The notes beneath the pieces were generated by a model, which made no database searches, was not told the DNA's origin, and saw nothing but the letters and a program-made list of their open reading frames with translations. 30,815 nt of DNA from Caryophanales bacterium UBA7278 (GTDB lineage Bacteria > Bacillota_I > Bacilli_A > RFN20 > CAG-826): assembly GCA_002472275.1 (NCBI GenBank), contig DKRQ01000009.1, positions 1-30,815 on the forward strand, given 5' to 3'. The position numbers and the translations under genes are program-made. Below, piece after piece: positions 7,712-14,802 of this stretch; position 1 is the first letter of the stretch; each line of letters starts with the position of its first letter.

Positions 7712-7739
7712 ATTGTAGCGAAAATGCGGTTTTATGAAA
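7712..7739 (-). promoter_or_regulatory. Promoter of hpf
   Basis: Minus strand: -10 TACAAT (7712-7717) and a weak -35 TTTCAT (7734-7739) 16 bases apart. The predicted leader is about 25 bases and includes the GAGGAGGGG ribosome site. Confidence 0.5.
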
Positions 7740-7747
7740 GGGCTTTC

Positions 7748-7776
7748 AAAGAAAAAGGACGATTTTCTCGCCCTTT
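7748..7776 (-). terminator. Intrinsic terminator of metK
   Basis: Minus-strand RNA forms a nine-pair stem (AAAGGGCGA with TCGTCCTTT, one G-U pair, loop GAAAA) followed by TTTTTC, about 20 bases after the metK stop. Confidence 0.85.
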
Positions 7777-7793
7777 GCCTTAAGTCGGTTTTC

Positions 7794-8969
7794 CTATAGC
7801 CCGAAGAACGCCTTGAGGTCGGCCACTTTGTCTAGCCTTTCCCAAGGAAGATCGATATCGGGACGGCCGAAGCAGCCGTAATTGCAGGTGTCCGCGTATT
7901 TGAAGTTAGGTTTGGTGAGACCGAAGTTAGAGATGATCGCGCCAGGACGGGCGTCGAAGAACTTGGACACCGCCTCGAGAATCTTTTCCTTAGAGACCTT
8001 TTCAGTGCCGAAGCAATTGACGTTGATGGAGATCGGCGCGGCCACCCCGATCGCGTAGGAGAGTTGGACCTCCGCCCTTTTGGCAACGCCAGAGGCGACG
8101 AGATTTTTGGCGATGTACCTCGCGTAATAGGAGGCCGAACGGTCGACTTTGGACGGGTCTTTGCCCGAGAAGGCGCCTCCGCCATGACGGGCATAGCCGC
8201 CATAGGTGTCGACGATGAGCTTCCTGCCGGTGAGGCCGACGTCCCCCATCGGTCCGCCGATCACGAATTGGCCGGTCGGGTTGATGAGGTATTTGAAGTC
8301 GACGTTGAGGCCAAAGCTCTTGGCGACGGGCACCATGATCTGCTCGTGGACATAGGCTTTGAACGCGTCCATGTCGACGTCGGGGTCATGCTGGATGGAC
8401 ATCAAAACGGTGTCGATTCTGGGATGCTTTTCGTCCGTATAGTCGATGGTGACCTGGCTCTTCATATCGGGCCTAGAATGCAAAAATAGGCCGTTTTTGC
8501 GGAGATTTGTCGCGGTTCTGACGAGTTTATGGGCAATCGAAATCGCTAAAGGCATATAGCCGTCGGATTCGTCGGTGGCAAAACCGAACATGATGCCTTG
8601 GTCGCCCGCGCCTTGCTCCAAGATATCGCCGCGATCGACGCCCATCGCGATGTCGGGCGACTGCGGTTTGACGATGACCTTGACCTCGCAGGTGTCGGCC
8701 CCGATGCCTAGTTCGGGCGAGGTATACCCTACCTTCCTAAGCACGTCGCGGACGATGCCTTCGATGTTAAGCTTTTCAGGATGGGCGCAGGTGATTTCGC
8801 CCCCGACCAAAACGAACTCGGTGGAGGCGTAGGTCTCGCAGGCCACGTGGGCCTTGGGGTCGATCGCGAGGCAGGCGTCCAAAACCGCGTCCGAGATCTG
8901 GTCGCAGAGTTTGTCGGGGTGTCCCTCCGAGACGGACTCGGAGGTAAATAGGATTTTGTTTTCTTCCAT
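7794..8969 (-). CDS. metK: S-adenosylmethionine synthase
   Basis: Makes S-adenosylmethionine from methionine and ATP. At 391 residues it is the standard length. Hallmarks are the N-terminal SESVSEGHPDKLCDQISDAVLD with the active-site His, the ATP-binding hexapeptide GAGDQG, the GGGAFSGKDPSKVDRS loop with its catalytic Lys, and YAIGVA near the C-terminus. Shine-Dalgarno AAAGGAGAG lies seven or eight bases before ATG. Upstream lie a SAM-I type riboswitch and a terminator, so synthesis should be shut off when its product is abundant. The arrangement is typical of Bacillota. Confidence 0.98.
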   Translation of the reverse strand: MEENKILFTSESVSEGHPDKLCDQISDAVLDACLAIDPKAHVACETYASTEFVLVGGEITCAHPEKLNIEGIVRDVLRKVGYTSPELGIGADTCEVKVIVKPQSPDIAMGVDRGDILEQGAGDQGIMFGFATDESDGYMPLAISIAHKLVRTATNLRKNGLFLHSRPDMKSQVTIDYTDEKHPRIDTVLMSIQHDPDVDMDAFKAYVHEQIMVPVAKSFGLNVDFKYLINPTGQFVIGGPMGDVGLTGRKLIVDTYGGYARHGGGAFSGKDPSKVDRSASYYARYIAKNLVASGVAKRAEVQLSYAIGVAAPISINVNCFGTEKVSKEKILEAVSKFFDARPGAIISNFGLTKPNFKYADTCNYGCFGRPDIDLPWERLDKVADLKAFFGL

Positions 8970-8987
8970 TTGGGAACTCTCCTTTCA

Positions 8988-9015
8988 AAGAAAAGGCCTC
9001 CCACAGGCGGAAGGC
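8988..9015 (-). terminator. Riboswitch-controlled terminator in the metK leader
   Basis: Minus-strand RNA forms GCCTTCC / GGGAGGC (seven pairs, loop GCCTGT) followed by CTTTTCTTT. It sits between the SAM-I aptamer and the metK ribosome site. Alternatively, CTCTCC in the aptamer's P4 region could pair with the GGAGAG of the metK ribosome site, so initiation may also be affected. Confidence 0.75.
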
Positions 9016-9035
9016 TCTACTTCGAACTCGTTCCC

Positions 9036-9141
9036 CATCGCATCGTTCCTCAGTGGGAGAGGCTATTGGCGAGCACTTACTGCTATAGCAGAGTTGCTAG
9101 CGTCTTTTCTCAGCCAATGGAAGACGCTTCTTGATGCAATG
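9036..9141 (-). promoter_or_regulatory. SAM-I (S-box) riboswitch aptamer upstream of metK
   Basis: Read on the minus strand. P1 is CATTGCATC (9141-9133) with GATGCGATG (9044-9036), nine pairs with one wobble. J1/2 is AAGA. P2 is AGCGTCTT with AAGACGCT (9121-9128 and 9099-9106). Then GCAAC precedes P3 (CTGC-TATA-GCAG). J3/4 reads TAAGTGCTCGCCAAT, and its GCCAAT (9065-9070) is complementary to ATTGGC in the P2 loop (9113-9118), the pseudoknot of the SAM-I clan. A CCTC/GAGG P4 hairpin follows before the P1 3' strand. Order, conserved GCAAC and GTGCT blocks, the pseudoknot and the position before metK agree with SAM-I. The P2 kink-turn is not obvious, so it is a divergent member. Confidence 0.85.
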
Positions 9142-9154
9142 CTTTTCGGGGAGT

Positions 9155-9183
9155 AGATTAGCGACTTCCGGCTTGCTTTGCAA
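9155..9183 (-). promoter_or_regulatory. Promoter of metK leader
   Basis: Minus strand TTGCAA (9178-9183), 17-base spacer, TAATCT (9155-9160). Transcription would begin about seven bases before the riboswitch P1 strand. Confidence 0.65.
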
Positions 9184-9195
9184 GGATCAGAGACA

Positions 9196-9215
9196 AGAAA
9201 AGGGGCCGAAGCCCC
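9196..9215 (-). terminator. Intrinsic terminator of the pduL-TSCPD operon
   Basis: Minus-strand RNA GGGGC-TTCG-GCCCC (stable UUCG tetraloop) followed by TTTTC, 14 bases after the TSCPD gene stop. Confidence 0.9.
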
Positions 9216-9229
9216 AATTCGTTGATTTT

Positions 9230-9490
9230 TTAGGCGTTCTTCTGCCTGATTTCCTGCAGGGCCAACGCGAGTTGCATCGGGCAGGAGGTCGGCTTGGAAC
9301 CGCATTTAATGCCGCCGAGGAGGTCGATCAGCTCTTGGAAGGTGTGGCCTTCGGATAGCCTAGCCACCCCCACCGTGTTGCCAGGGCAGCCACCCACGAA
9401 CTCGATGTGGCGCACCACTTCGCCTTCGTAGGTTACCTTGATCTGGCGGGAGCAGACGCCTTTAGGGATGTAAGTGTAGGTCGCTTCCAT
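9230..9490 (-). CDS. Small TSCPD-domain protein (TIGR03905-like)
   Basis: 86 residues. The TSCPD domain is also found at the C-terminus of some B12-dependent ribonucleotide reductases, but free-standing copies have no proven role. Features: YTYIPKGVCSRQI at the start, EFVGGCPGN in the middle, and IKCGSKPTSCPMQLA at the end. The four cysteines in CSR, GGCPG, IKCG and TSCP are the family's conserved set and may bind metal. The ATG at 9490 overlaps the pduL stop in TGATG, so the two are translationally coupled. An in-frame upstream start would read back into the Cys-coding tail of pduL as an Arg-rich shadow and is rejected. No separate promoter. Confidence 0.88.
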   Translation of the reverse strand: MEATYTYIPKGVCSRQIKVTYEGEVVRHIEFVGGCPGNTVGVARLSEGHTFQELIDLLGGIKCGSKPTSCPMQLALALQEIRQKNA

Positions 9491-10158
9491 CACTCTTTTT
9501 CGCAGCAGCACTCCTCGCCTTCGCAGCAATCGCAGTCGCAATCGCAGTCGACGAGTTCGCCATAGACCTCGCCGGAGCAGTTGGCGGCGTTGCTTTCATC
9601 GGTGTCGATGTGCATCGCGAGGGAGAATTTGGGAGAAACGCGGACGACGACGTCGCCAAAGATGGTTTCCCTTTCGGGGGTCTTGACCCTGACGTAGACG
9701 ATTTCGTTGTCCTCAACGCCGAAGTTCTCGGCGTCCTCGGGGGTCATGTGGATGTGACGCTTGGCGATGATGACGCCTTCCTTGAGATCAAACTCGGCGC
9801 CGTTTTCGGGGTTGACGAGTTTGATGGGGGCGGAGCCGGCGACGTCGCCGGATTGGCGGATCGGGGCTTTGACGCCGAGGGTGCGGGCGTCGGTCGCGGA
9901 GACCTCTATCTGATTCTCCTTCCTAAGGGGACCTAGGATGGAGACGCCGGCGATGATGCGGGGTTTGCCGGTCTTGGGGTTGTCGGGTCCGACAAGGTTA
10001 AGACGGGTCGTGGAGACGTATTGGCCAGGCTGGGAAAGAGGGGCCCTTTCGACCAAGGAGGCGTGTTCGCCTTCCTTCATGCCCATCAGGATATCGAAGG
10101 CCTCTTGGGTGAGGTGGATGTGACGGGCGCTGGTCTCGACTAAGATTTTGTTTTCCAT
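9490..10158 (-). CDS. pduL: Phosphate propanoyltransferase (PduL) with a Cys-rich tail
   Basis: Interconverts acyl-CoA and acyl-phosphate (propionyl or acetyl), working with acetate/propionate kinase to make ATP. 222 residues. The two PduL half-domains are seen from the zinc-binding His motifs ETSARHIHLTQEAF (about residues 8-21) and AKRHIHMTPEDAENFG (about 135-150). SPKFSLAMHIDTDESNAA near the end carries the third conserved His. After this the usual family ends, but here about 20 more residues follow with seven cysteines (VDCDCDCDCC, then EECCCEKE). No encapsulation peptide is evident at the N-terminus, so it is probably the free cytosolic type. AAGGAG lies 12 bases before ATG, which is slightly long spacing. 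The TSCPD gene is translationally coupled at the stop. Confidence 0.92.
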   Translation of the reverse strand: MENKILVETSARHIHLTQEAFDILMGMKEGEHASLVERAPLSQPGQYVSTTRLNLVGPDNPKTGKPRIIAGVSILGPLRKENQIEVSATDARTLGVKAPIRQSGDVAGSAPIKLVNPENGAEFDLKEGVIIAKRHIHMTPEDAENFGVEDNEIVYVRVKTPERETIFGDVVVRVSPKFSLAMHIDTDESNAANCSGEVYGELVDCDCDCDCCEGEECCCEKE

Positions 10159-10192
10159 ATTGATTGTTGAGTTACTCCTTGGAACGTCCTCT

Positions 10193-10198
10193 ATTATA
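10193..10198 (-). promoter_or_regulatory. -10 element of the pduL operon
   Basis: Minus strand TATAAT with a likely start about 28 bases before the pduL ATG, so this gene has a conventional leader with Shine-Dalgarno. The -35 is poor (TTTCGT at 16 bases). Confidence 0.5.
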
Positions 10199-10266
10199 TA
10201 GCCTTCTATTTTGGACGAAAGCGATTTGCGCCAGTTTCGCCCCTCCGCAAAAAAGTTTCTTTTTCC

Positions 10267-10296
10267 TTGTCCTAGGCTTCTATTTGAGTCTATCCT
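10267..10296 (+). promoter_or_regulatory. Probable mgtE promoter
   Basis: TTGTCC (10267-10272), 18-base spacer, TATCCT (10291-10296). The leader would be about 15 bases, leaving no room for an M-box magnesium riboswitch. Confidence 0.45.
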
Positions 10297-10318
10297 AAGC
10301 CCGAGAAAGGAAGCGCCC

Positions 10319-11824
10319 ATGGAAGAGGAAGAGGAAATCGGTACCCCCAATATTCCCGAAATCGACTCCGAGGAGCTTCTTTCGCTGATCCAAAAAGGCG
10401 ATGCCAAGGCCATCACGGAGGTCTTTGAGACCGTCCCGACGATCGATATCGCCGAAGCGGCCGACGGCTTTGAGCCCAAGGACCTGATTTTCATTTTCCG
10501 CAACGTCGACAGCAACTACACCGCCGACTTCTTCGAGGAACTTTCGCAGGACACCAAGGAAAGCCTCATCCGCGCGATGACCGACAAGGAACTCGTCGAA
10601 CTCATCAACGCCCAGGCGGCCGACGATATGGCCGACACCGTCGGCGACATGCCCGCCAACCTCGCTTCCCGCGTCTTGCGCGCCGCCGATAAGGACATGA
10701 GGAAGGACATCAACGCCCTCCTCAAATACAAAGACGGCACCGCCGGCGCCCTCATGACCACCGAGTACATAGAAATGCTAGATAGCACCACCGTCTCCAA
10801 GGCCATCGAGGAAATCCGCGCCAAAGGAAAGGACGCCGAAACCGTCTACACCATCTTCGTCAGGAACCGCCTTCGCCAATTCGTCGGCACCGCGGGCCTC
10901 GACGATTTGATTTTCGCCAAAGCCGACGAAACCCTCGACGACATCATGGACCAAGACGTCGTCTCCTGCACCACCCAGACCGACCAGGAAGAGGTGGCCC
11001 AGATGTTCCGCCGTTACGACCTAACCGCTATGGCGGTTCTTAACGCCGACCAGCGCCTCGTGGGCGTCATCACGGTCGACGACGCGGTCGACGTCATGGC
11101 CGAGGAGGCCAACGAGGACTTGGCCCGTATGACCATGATGGAGCCCTCGGAAAAGCCCTACATGCAAATGACCGCGTGGGAAAACGCGAGGAAATGCATC
11201 CCCTGGCTCATCGCCTTGCTCGTTCTAGGCACCTTCACCACCTTGGTCCTCAACCGTCTAGAAGAGAGGCCGATTTTCCACGCACTTCTCATCCTCACTT
11301 CGTTTGTGCCCGCCCTTATGGATACCGGCGGCAACGCGGGTGGCCAAACCACTGGTTTGATGATCCGCGGCCTCGCCGTCGACGAATTCGGCCCTAAGGA
11401 CGTAGGCAAAATCCTCTTCAAAGAGCTTAGAAGCGCATTGATCGTCGCGATCTTCGTCGCGGGCTTCGCCTTCCTTTGGGTAACCATCGAGCAATACACG
11501 GGCATCGTCTCCATGGGCGACCTATCCAACACGGGGGATCCCACGAATCCGCTTAACTTCGCGGGCAAGACCATCTGGAATGGGCAATGCTGGTATGGCG
11601 AGTTCGCTAGCCACGCGCTTAAGTTCTCGGCCCTCGTGAGCGTCACTATGTTCGCCTCGATCGTGGCCGCCAAGATGATCGGTACCCTCCTCCCGATGGG
11701 CGCCGCCGCGATCAAAAAGGACCCGGCCCTTCTTTCCCAGCCGATGCTCACCACCATCATGGACGCGACGATCCTCGTCATCTACTTCGGGGTCGCGTGC
11801 GCGTTCTTCCCGTTATACGTGTAA
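10319..11824 (+). CDS. mgtE: Magnesium transporter MgtE
   Basis: Mg2+-gated Mg2+ channel of the inner membrane, 501 residues. An acidic superhelical N-domain covers roughly residues 15-145 (ISEELLSLI-type repeats, AQAADDMADTVGDMP). Tandem CBS domains follow from GTAGALMTTEYIEM to about 275 (ITVDDAVDVMAEEA), then five TM helices from about residue 305. The pore region includes LILTSFVPALMDTGGNAGGQTTGL, with the conserved GGNAGGQ motif, and the C-terminal Asp helix (TTIMDATILVIYFGVA). I start at 10319 because AAAGGAAG lies eight bases upstream; an in-frame ATG at 10211 has no such site and would add 36 atypical residues. The acidic N-domain and CBS pair are the known Mg2+ sensors. Confidence 0.96.
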   Translation: MEEEEEIGTPNIPEIDSEELLSLIQKGDAKAITEVFETVPTIDIAEAADGFEPKDLIFIFRNVDSNYTADFFEELSQDTKESLIRAMTDKELVELINAQAADDMADTVGDMPANLASRVLRAADKDMRKDINALLKYKDGTAGALMTTEYIEMLDSTTVSKAIEEIRAKGKDAETVYTIFVRNRLRQFVGTAGLDDLIFAKADETLDDIMDQDVVSCTTQTDQEEVAQMFRRYDLTAMAVLNADQRLVGVITVDDAVDVMAEEANEDLARMTMMEPSEKPYMQMTAWENARKCIPWLIALLVLGTFTTLVLNRLEERPIFHALLILTSFVPALMDTGGNAGGQTTGLMIRGLAVDEFGPKDVGKILFKELRSALIVAIFVAGFAFLWVTIEQYTGIVSMGDLSNTGDPTNPLNFAGKTIWNGQCWYGEFASHALKFSALVSVTMFASIVAAKMIGTLLPMGAAAIKKDPALLSQPMLTTIMDATILVIYFGVACAFFPLYV

Positions 11825-11839
11825 AGAAGAAAATCCGCG

Positions 11840-11868
11840 TTGCAATTGCATAGCGCGAACACTATAAT
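11840..11868 (+). promoter_or_regulatory. Promoter of tRNA-Leu
   Basis: TTGCAA (11840-11845), 17-base spacer, perfect TATAAT (11863-11868). The predicted start is only about four bases before the mature tRNA 5' end. The -35 overlaps the palindrome TGCAATTGCA. Confidence 0.8.
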
Positions 11869-11878
11869 TCTCTTCGCT

Positions 11879-11963
11879 GCGGAGGTGGCGGAACTGGTAG
11901 ACGCGTACGTTTGAGGGGCGTATGGATAACACCGTGTGAGTTCAAATCTCATCCCCCGCACCA
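11879..11963 (+). tRNA. tRNA-Leu (anticodon GAG)
   Basis: 85 bases including encoded CCA. Anticodon loop TTGAGGG presents GAG, reading CUC/CUU. The longer variable arm fits a class II Leu tRNA. The acceptor stem GCGGAGG/CCCCCGC has one apparent A5-C68 mismatch. The minus-strand ORF across it (GMRFELTR-type) is a well-known tRNA antisense artefact. Confidence 0.95.
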
Positions 11964-11973
11964 ATTCGGAAAC

Positions 11974-12006
11974 AACGTTCCTAGGTCAAACCGGGAACGT
12001 TTTTTC
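11974..12006 (+). terminator. Intrinsic terminator of tRNA-Leu
   Basis: AACGTTCC (11974-11981) pairs with GGAACGTT (11994-12001), followed by a run of six T. Confidence 0.9.
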
Positions 12007-12105
12007 TTTCATCTCAGATGAGCAAAGAAAAATAGAGAACCGAACGGGGCTCCGATTGCCAGCCTTGGATTCTCTACGGGGACACTTTATTAAGATAAAA
12101 GCCGT

Positions 12106-12134
12106 TTGTCAAAGCCCCTTTTGGCCATTAGACT
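12106..12134 (+). promoter_or_regulatory. Promoter of the GNAT gene, start at the ATG
   Basis: TTGTCA (12106-12111), exactly 17 bases, TAGACT (12129-12134), then six bases CAATAC before ATG. No Shine-Dalgarno is present, so the mRNA is predicted to be leaderless. Confidence 0.6.
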
Positions 12135-12140
12135 CAATAC

Positions 12141-12599
12141 ATGCCCATCGAAGTTCTCCCCTACACCAAAGAAAGAATCGACGACGCCCTCCTTTTTGAA
12201 AGGTCCATCCGCGAGGAAGAGGATGTTTGGGGTTGGGAAATCGACGACCAATACGTCAAAGACGTAAAGGCGAGCTTCGATCATCCTGACGCCAAAAGGA
12301 ACCTCTCTTATTTGGCCTATGTCGACGGCAAGCCCGTCGGCAGGATCGACGCGAGTGTCTTCCAAACCCATTTCGACGGCAAAGACAAAGCCTATTTAGA
12401 TTGGATCTGCGTCCTAAAAAGCGCCCGCCACCAAGGGGTGGCCCAGGCCTTGCTAGAAACCCTTAAGCAGGCCCTCAAGGAAAAGGGCGTCGACACGCTG
12501 ATTGCCTTAACCGCGAGCAACGAGGAAGCGCAACGCTTCTATCGGTCCATCCCCGATTCCTCGATGCACGACGTCGGCATCTGGATCGACATCAAATAG
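12141..12599 (+). CDS. GNAT-family N-acetyltransferase
   Basis: Acetyl-CoA dependent transferase of 152 residues. The GNAT core is seen in order: KRNLSYLAYVDGKPVGRID (beta2-3), YLDWICVLKSARHQGVAQALLETLKQ (motif A; the acetyl-CoA loop is the Ala/Arg-x-x-Gly version RHQGVA), and DTLIALTASNEEAQRFYRSI (motif B). The acceptor substrate is unknown. The start has no Shine-Dalgarno and lies six bases after a -10 box. It forms its own unit, ended by a terminator at 12605. Confidence 0.9.
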   Translation: MPIEVLPYTKERIDDALLFERSIREEEDVWGWEIDDQYVKDVKASFDHPDAKRNLSYLAYVDGKPVGRIDASVFQTHFDGKDKAYLDWICVLKSARHQGVAQALLETLKQALKEKGVDTLIALTASNEEAQRFYRSIPDSSMHDVGIWIDIK

Positions 12600-12604
12600 A
12601 CTTG

Positions 12605-12630
12605 CCCCGCGCCGCGGGGTTTTCATTTTT
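12605..12630 (+). terminator. Intrinsic terminator of the GNAT gene
   Basis: CCCCGC-GCC-GCGGGG followed by TTTTCATTTTT, five bases after the stop codon. Confidence 0.88.
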
Positions 12631-12633
12631 CCC

Positions 12634-12667
12634 TTGGGAAACTCGCTAAAAAGAAGTTAACTATAAG
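12634..12667 (+). promoter_or_regulatory. Probable promoter of the ABC-F gene
   Basis: TTGGGA (12634-12639), 18 bases, TAACTA (12658-12663), ending eight bases before ATG; a TATAAG lies even closer (12662-12667). No Shine-Dalgarno in the gap, so a leaderless mRNA is likely. Confidence 0.45.
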
Positions 12668-12671
12668 AGCC

Positions 12672-14204
12672 ATGGCCTTACTCGAACTAGAAAACATCCG
12701 GTTCAACTACTCCGATAAGGAGCTTTATAAGGACGCCTGCTTGAAGCTTAACCCCGAGGACCACGCGGTCCTAGTCGGGGGGAACGGAACGGGCAAGACG
12801 ACCCTTTTGGAACTCGCTGTCGGCAACCTCCGCCCTGACGCGGGCAAGGTCATCTGGGAACCCCATGTGACCTATTCCTATTTGGACCAGCAACTTAAGG
12901 TTGGCCAAGACCAATCCGTCATTTCCTATCTCTATGGGGTGTATGAGCCCCTCTTTGAAAAAGAGAAGAAGATGCAATCCCTCTATGAAGAAGCCGCCTT
13001 AGGGGAAGATGGGTACGAGAAGAAGCTCGATTTGGCCCTACGCATCTCCGATGAACTCGAGCACGCCTCGTTCTATTCCCTCCAAGAAAAGGTCGGGCGC
13101 CTCACCCAAGGCCTAGGTTTTTCCGATGAGGATCTTTCCAAAAGCCTTTCGAAGCTTTCCGGCGGCCAACGCGAGAAGGCCTATCTAGCGAAAATGCTCC
13201 TAGAGGAAAATGACGTCCTTTTGATGGACGAGCCCACCAACTTCCTCGACGTGACCCAAGTCGCCTGGCTCGCCGATTATCTAATCTCCTACCCCAAGGC
13301 CTTCTTGCTCGTTAGCCATGACGAGGCCTTCCTGGAGAAGGTCGCCAACGTGGTCTTCTGCCTCGAGAACCAATCGATTACCCGTTATAAAGGCGACTTC
13401 GCCCATTTCAAAACCCAGCACGAAGTCGACCTCGTCCAATACAAGAAGAACTACGAGGCCCAGCAACGTTACATCAAAAAGGAGGAGGACTTCATCGCCG
13501 CCCACATCGTGAGGGCGACCTCCGCCAGAGCCGCGAAGTCAAGAAGGGCAAGGCTAGCCCACCTCGACCGTCTCGAGGCCCCTGGCAAATCCGCGGTGAA
13601 GGTCCATTTCCACTTCCCCTTCTCCACCCACGTCGGGGATGTTCCCCTTGAAGTCGAGGAGCTCGTCATCGGCTATAGCAGACCTTTGCTAGACCCCATT
13701 TCCTTCAAACTCAAAAAAGGCGAAAAGATTGCGATTCTAGGCAAAAACGGCGTCGGAAAAACCACCTTTTTACGCTCGATTTTGTCGCAAATCCCCACTT
13801 TTTCCGGAAAATTCAAATGGCTCGATGGCATCAAGGTGAACTACTACGACCAAGACAAGGTCATGGATCTTTCGCTCACCCCGTTTGAGTTCATCCACCT
13901 CCATCATCCCGAGCTAGACAACACGCAAATCCGTTCTTGTTTAGGCGCCGTCGGAGTCAGGAAAGAACTAGCGATGCGCGCCATGTCGGAACTCTCGGGA
14001 GGCGAGGTCACGAAGGCGAGGATCGCTTTGATGACCTTAGAGAAAAGCAACTTCCTCATCCTCGACGAGCCGACCAACCATCTGGACCAAATCGCAAAAG
14101 ACGCCCTGTTCGAGGCGATCGAGGATTACCCTGGGTCAGTCATCATCGTAAGCCACGAAAAAGACTTCTACGATGGGTTGGTCGATTACGAGATTCGCTT
14201 TTAG
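12672..14204 (+). CDS. ABC-F family ATPase (translation factor type)
   Basis: Soluble protein with two ATP-binding cassettes and no TM domain, the ABC-F layout; members act on the ribosome (EttA, YfmR, YdiF) or protect it from antibiotics. First cassette: Walker A GGNGTGKTT (residues 36-44), signature LSGGQ, Walker B LLMDEPTNFLD, and switch LVSHDEAFL. The P-site interaction linker between cassettes is rich in Lys and Arg (RYIKKEEDFIAAHIVRAT, SARAAKSRRARLAHLDR). Second cassette: GKNGVGKTT, LSGGEVTKARIAL, LILDEPTNHLD, IVSHEKDF. 510 residues. There is no long C-terminal extension. A housekeeping role is more likely than resistance, but this cannot be decided. Its stop overlaps the stop of the opposite-strand LemA-like gene. 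Confidence 0.95.
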   Translation: MALLELENIRFNYSDKELYKDACLKLNPEDHAVLVGGNGTGKTTLLELAVGNLRPDAGKVIWEPHVTYSYLDQQLKVGQDQSVISYLYGVYEPLFEKEKKMQSLYEEAALGEDGYEKKLDLALRISDELEHASFYSLQEKVGRLTQGLGFSDEDLSKSLSKLSGGQREKAYLAKMLLEENDVLLMDEPTNFLDVTQVAWLADYLISYPKAFLLVSHDEAFLEKVANVVFCLENQSITRYKGDFAHFKTQHEVDLVQYKKNYEAQQRYIKKEEDFIAAHIVRATSARAAKSRRARLAHLDRLEAPGKSAVKVHFHFPFSTHVGDVPLEVEELVIGYSRPLLDPISFKLKKGEKIAILGKNGVGKTTFLRSILSQIPTFSGKFKWLDGIKVNYYDQDKVMDLSLTPFEFIHLHHPELDNTQIRSCLGAVGVRKELAMRAMSELSGGEVTKARIALMTLEKSNFLILDEPTNHLDQIAKDALFEAIEDYPGSVIIVSHEKDFYDGLVDYEIRF

Positions 14205-14734
14205 TTGAAGGCTTCCTTTTTACGGAACCCGATGATCCACACGAACCAGCGGGTCGTGGGGACGTTGATCCAATAATTGAAGCCGGCGATGTCGGCGTTA
14301 TAAAGAGCCACGCATTGGCGGTGGTTTCTATCTAGGTCAGCTAAGGTCTCCACGATGGAGACGTAGGTCTGGTTTTCCTTTAGCGAGGGATTGCTTTGGG
14401 CGATGAAGGCGAGCCTACTGGAAGCGGCTTTAATCTTCCTGACGTTAGCGAAGACCACTTCGACGTTTTTGCTTTCGAAGTCGCAGTCCTCGAGTTCCTC
14501 AACCATCGACGCGACCTCACCTAGGTTGATCCCTAGGTTGCGGTAGACCGAGGAAAGGGAAACCAAAAGCTCGGCTTGCTCGGACATGATGACGTTAAGG
14601 CCACGGACCTTCTTTTTGAGCCTGCGGCTGAACTCGCGGACGTTAGAGGCGACGTAAAGAAGCAGCGAGACATAGGCAAACGCCAAGAACACGAAGATGA
14701 GCAGGATGATCTGATACGGTTCCACGACCATCAT
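14201..14734 (-). CDS. LemA-like membrane protein
   Basis: About 178 residues with one N-terminal TM helix (YQIILLIFVFLAFAYVSLLLYVA), then a long helical domain: a basic stretch (REFSRRLKKKVRG), a central VSLSSVYRNLGINLGEVASMV, and a C-terminal YVSIVETLADLDRNHRQCVALYNADIAGFNYWI. The last block matches the LemA pattern of a conserved YN-containing helix near the end, but the protein is divergent. Function of LemA proteins is not settled. Two adjacent ATG codons (14734 and 14731) are possible starts; an upstream ATG at 14761 adds only Gly-rich shadow residues. No Shine-Dalgarno is clear. It converges with the ABC-F gene, sharing the stop-codon bases. Confidence 0.75.
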   Translation of the reverse strand: MMVVEPYQIILLIFVFLAFAYVSLLLYVASNVREFSRRLKKKVRGLNVIMSEQAELLVSLSSVYRNLGINLGEVASMVEELEDCDFESKNVEVVFANVRKIKAASSRLAFIAQSNPSLKENQTYVSIVETLADLDRNHRQCVALYNADIAGFNYWINVPTTRWFVWIIGFRKKEAFN

Positions 14735-14749
14735 TCTACTTCCCACCCC

Positions 14750-14770
14750 ACCCCCTATCAATGGGGTTTT
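14750..14770 (+). terminator. Weak hairpin that could end ABC-F antisense read-through
   Basis: ACCCC / GGGGT arms (14750-14754 with 14763-14767), then TTTTG. It is the first terminator-like structure on the plus strand after the ABC-F gene. The short stem and large loop make it doubtful. Confidence 0.3.
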
Positions 14771-14795
14771 GCTTAGGCAAAATATCGTGTAAAAT
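14769..14795 (+). promoter_or_regulatory. Promoter close to the HAD gene start
   Basis: TAAAAT (14790-14795) ends seven bases before ATG; the candidate -35 TTGCTT (14769-14774) is at a short 15-base spacing. No Shine-Dalgarno between. Confidence 0.45.
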
Positions 14796-14802
14796 CGGAT
14801 TA

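Noticed and set aside
10165..10318. Magnesium (M-box) riboswitch before mgtE
   Set aside because: The probable promoter leaves only about 15 bases of leader and no M-box motifs are seen.
11782..11964. Minus-strand ORF across tRNA-Leu (GMRFELTR)
   Set aside because: Same type of artefact, antisense to tRNA-Leu.
12032..12080. Possible structured RNA (AGAGAACC ... GGATTCTCT) between tRNA-Leu and the GNAT gene
   Set aside because: The outer stem has a bulge, the loop is long and no T-tract or promoter frames it. Too weak to call an RNA gene.
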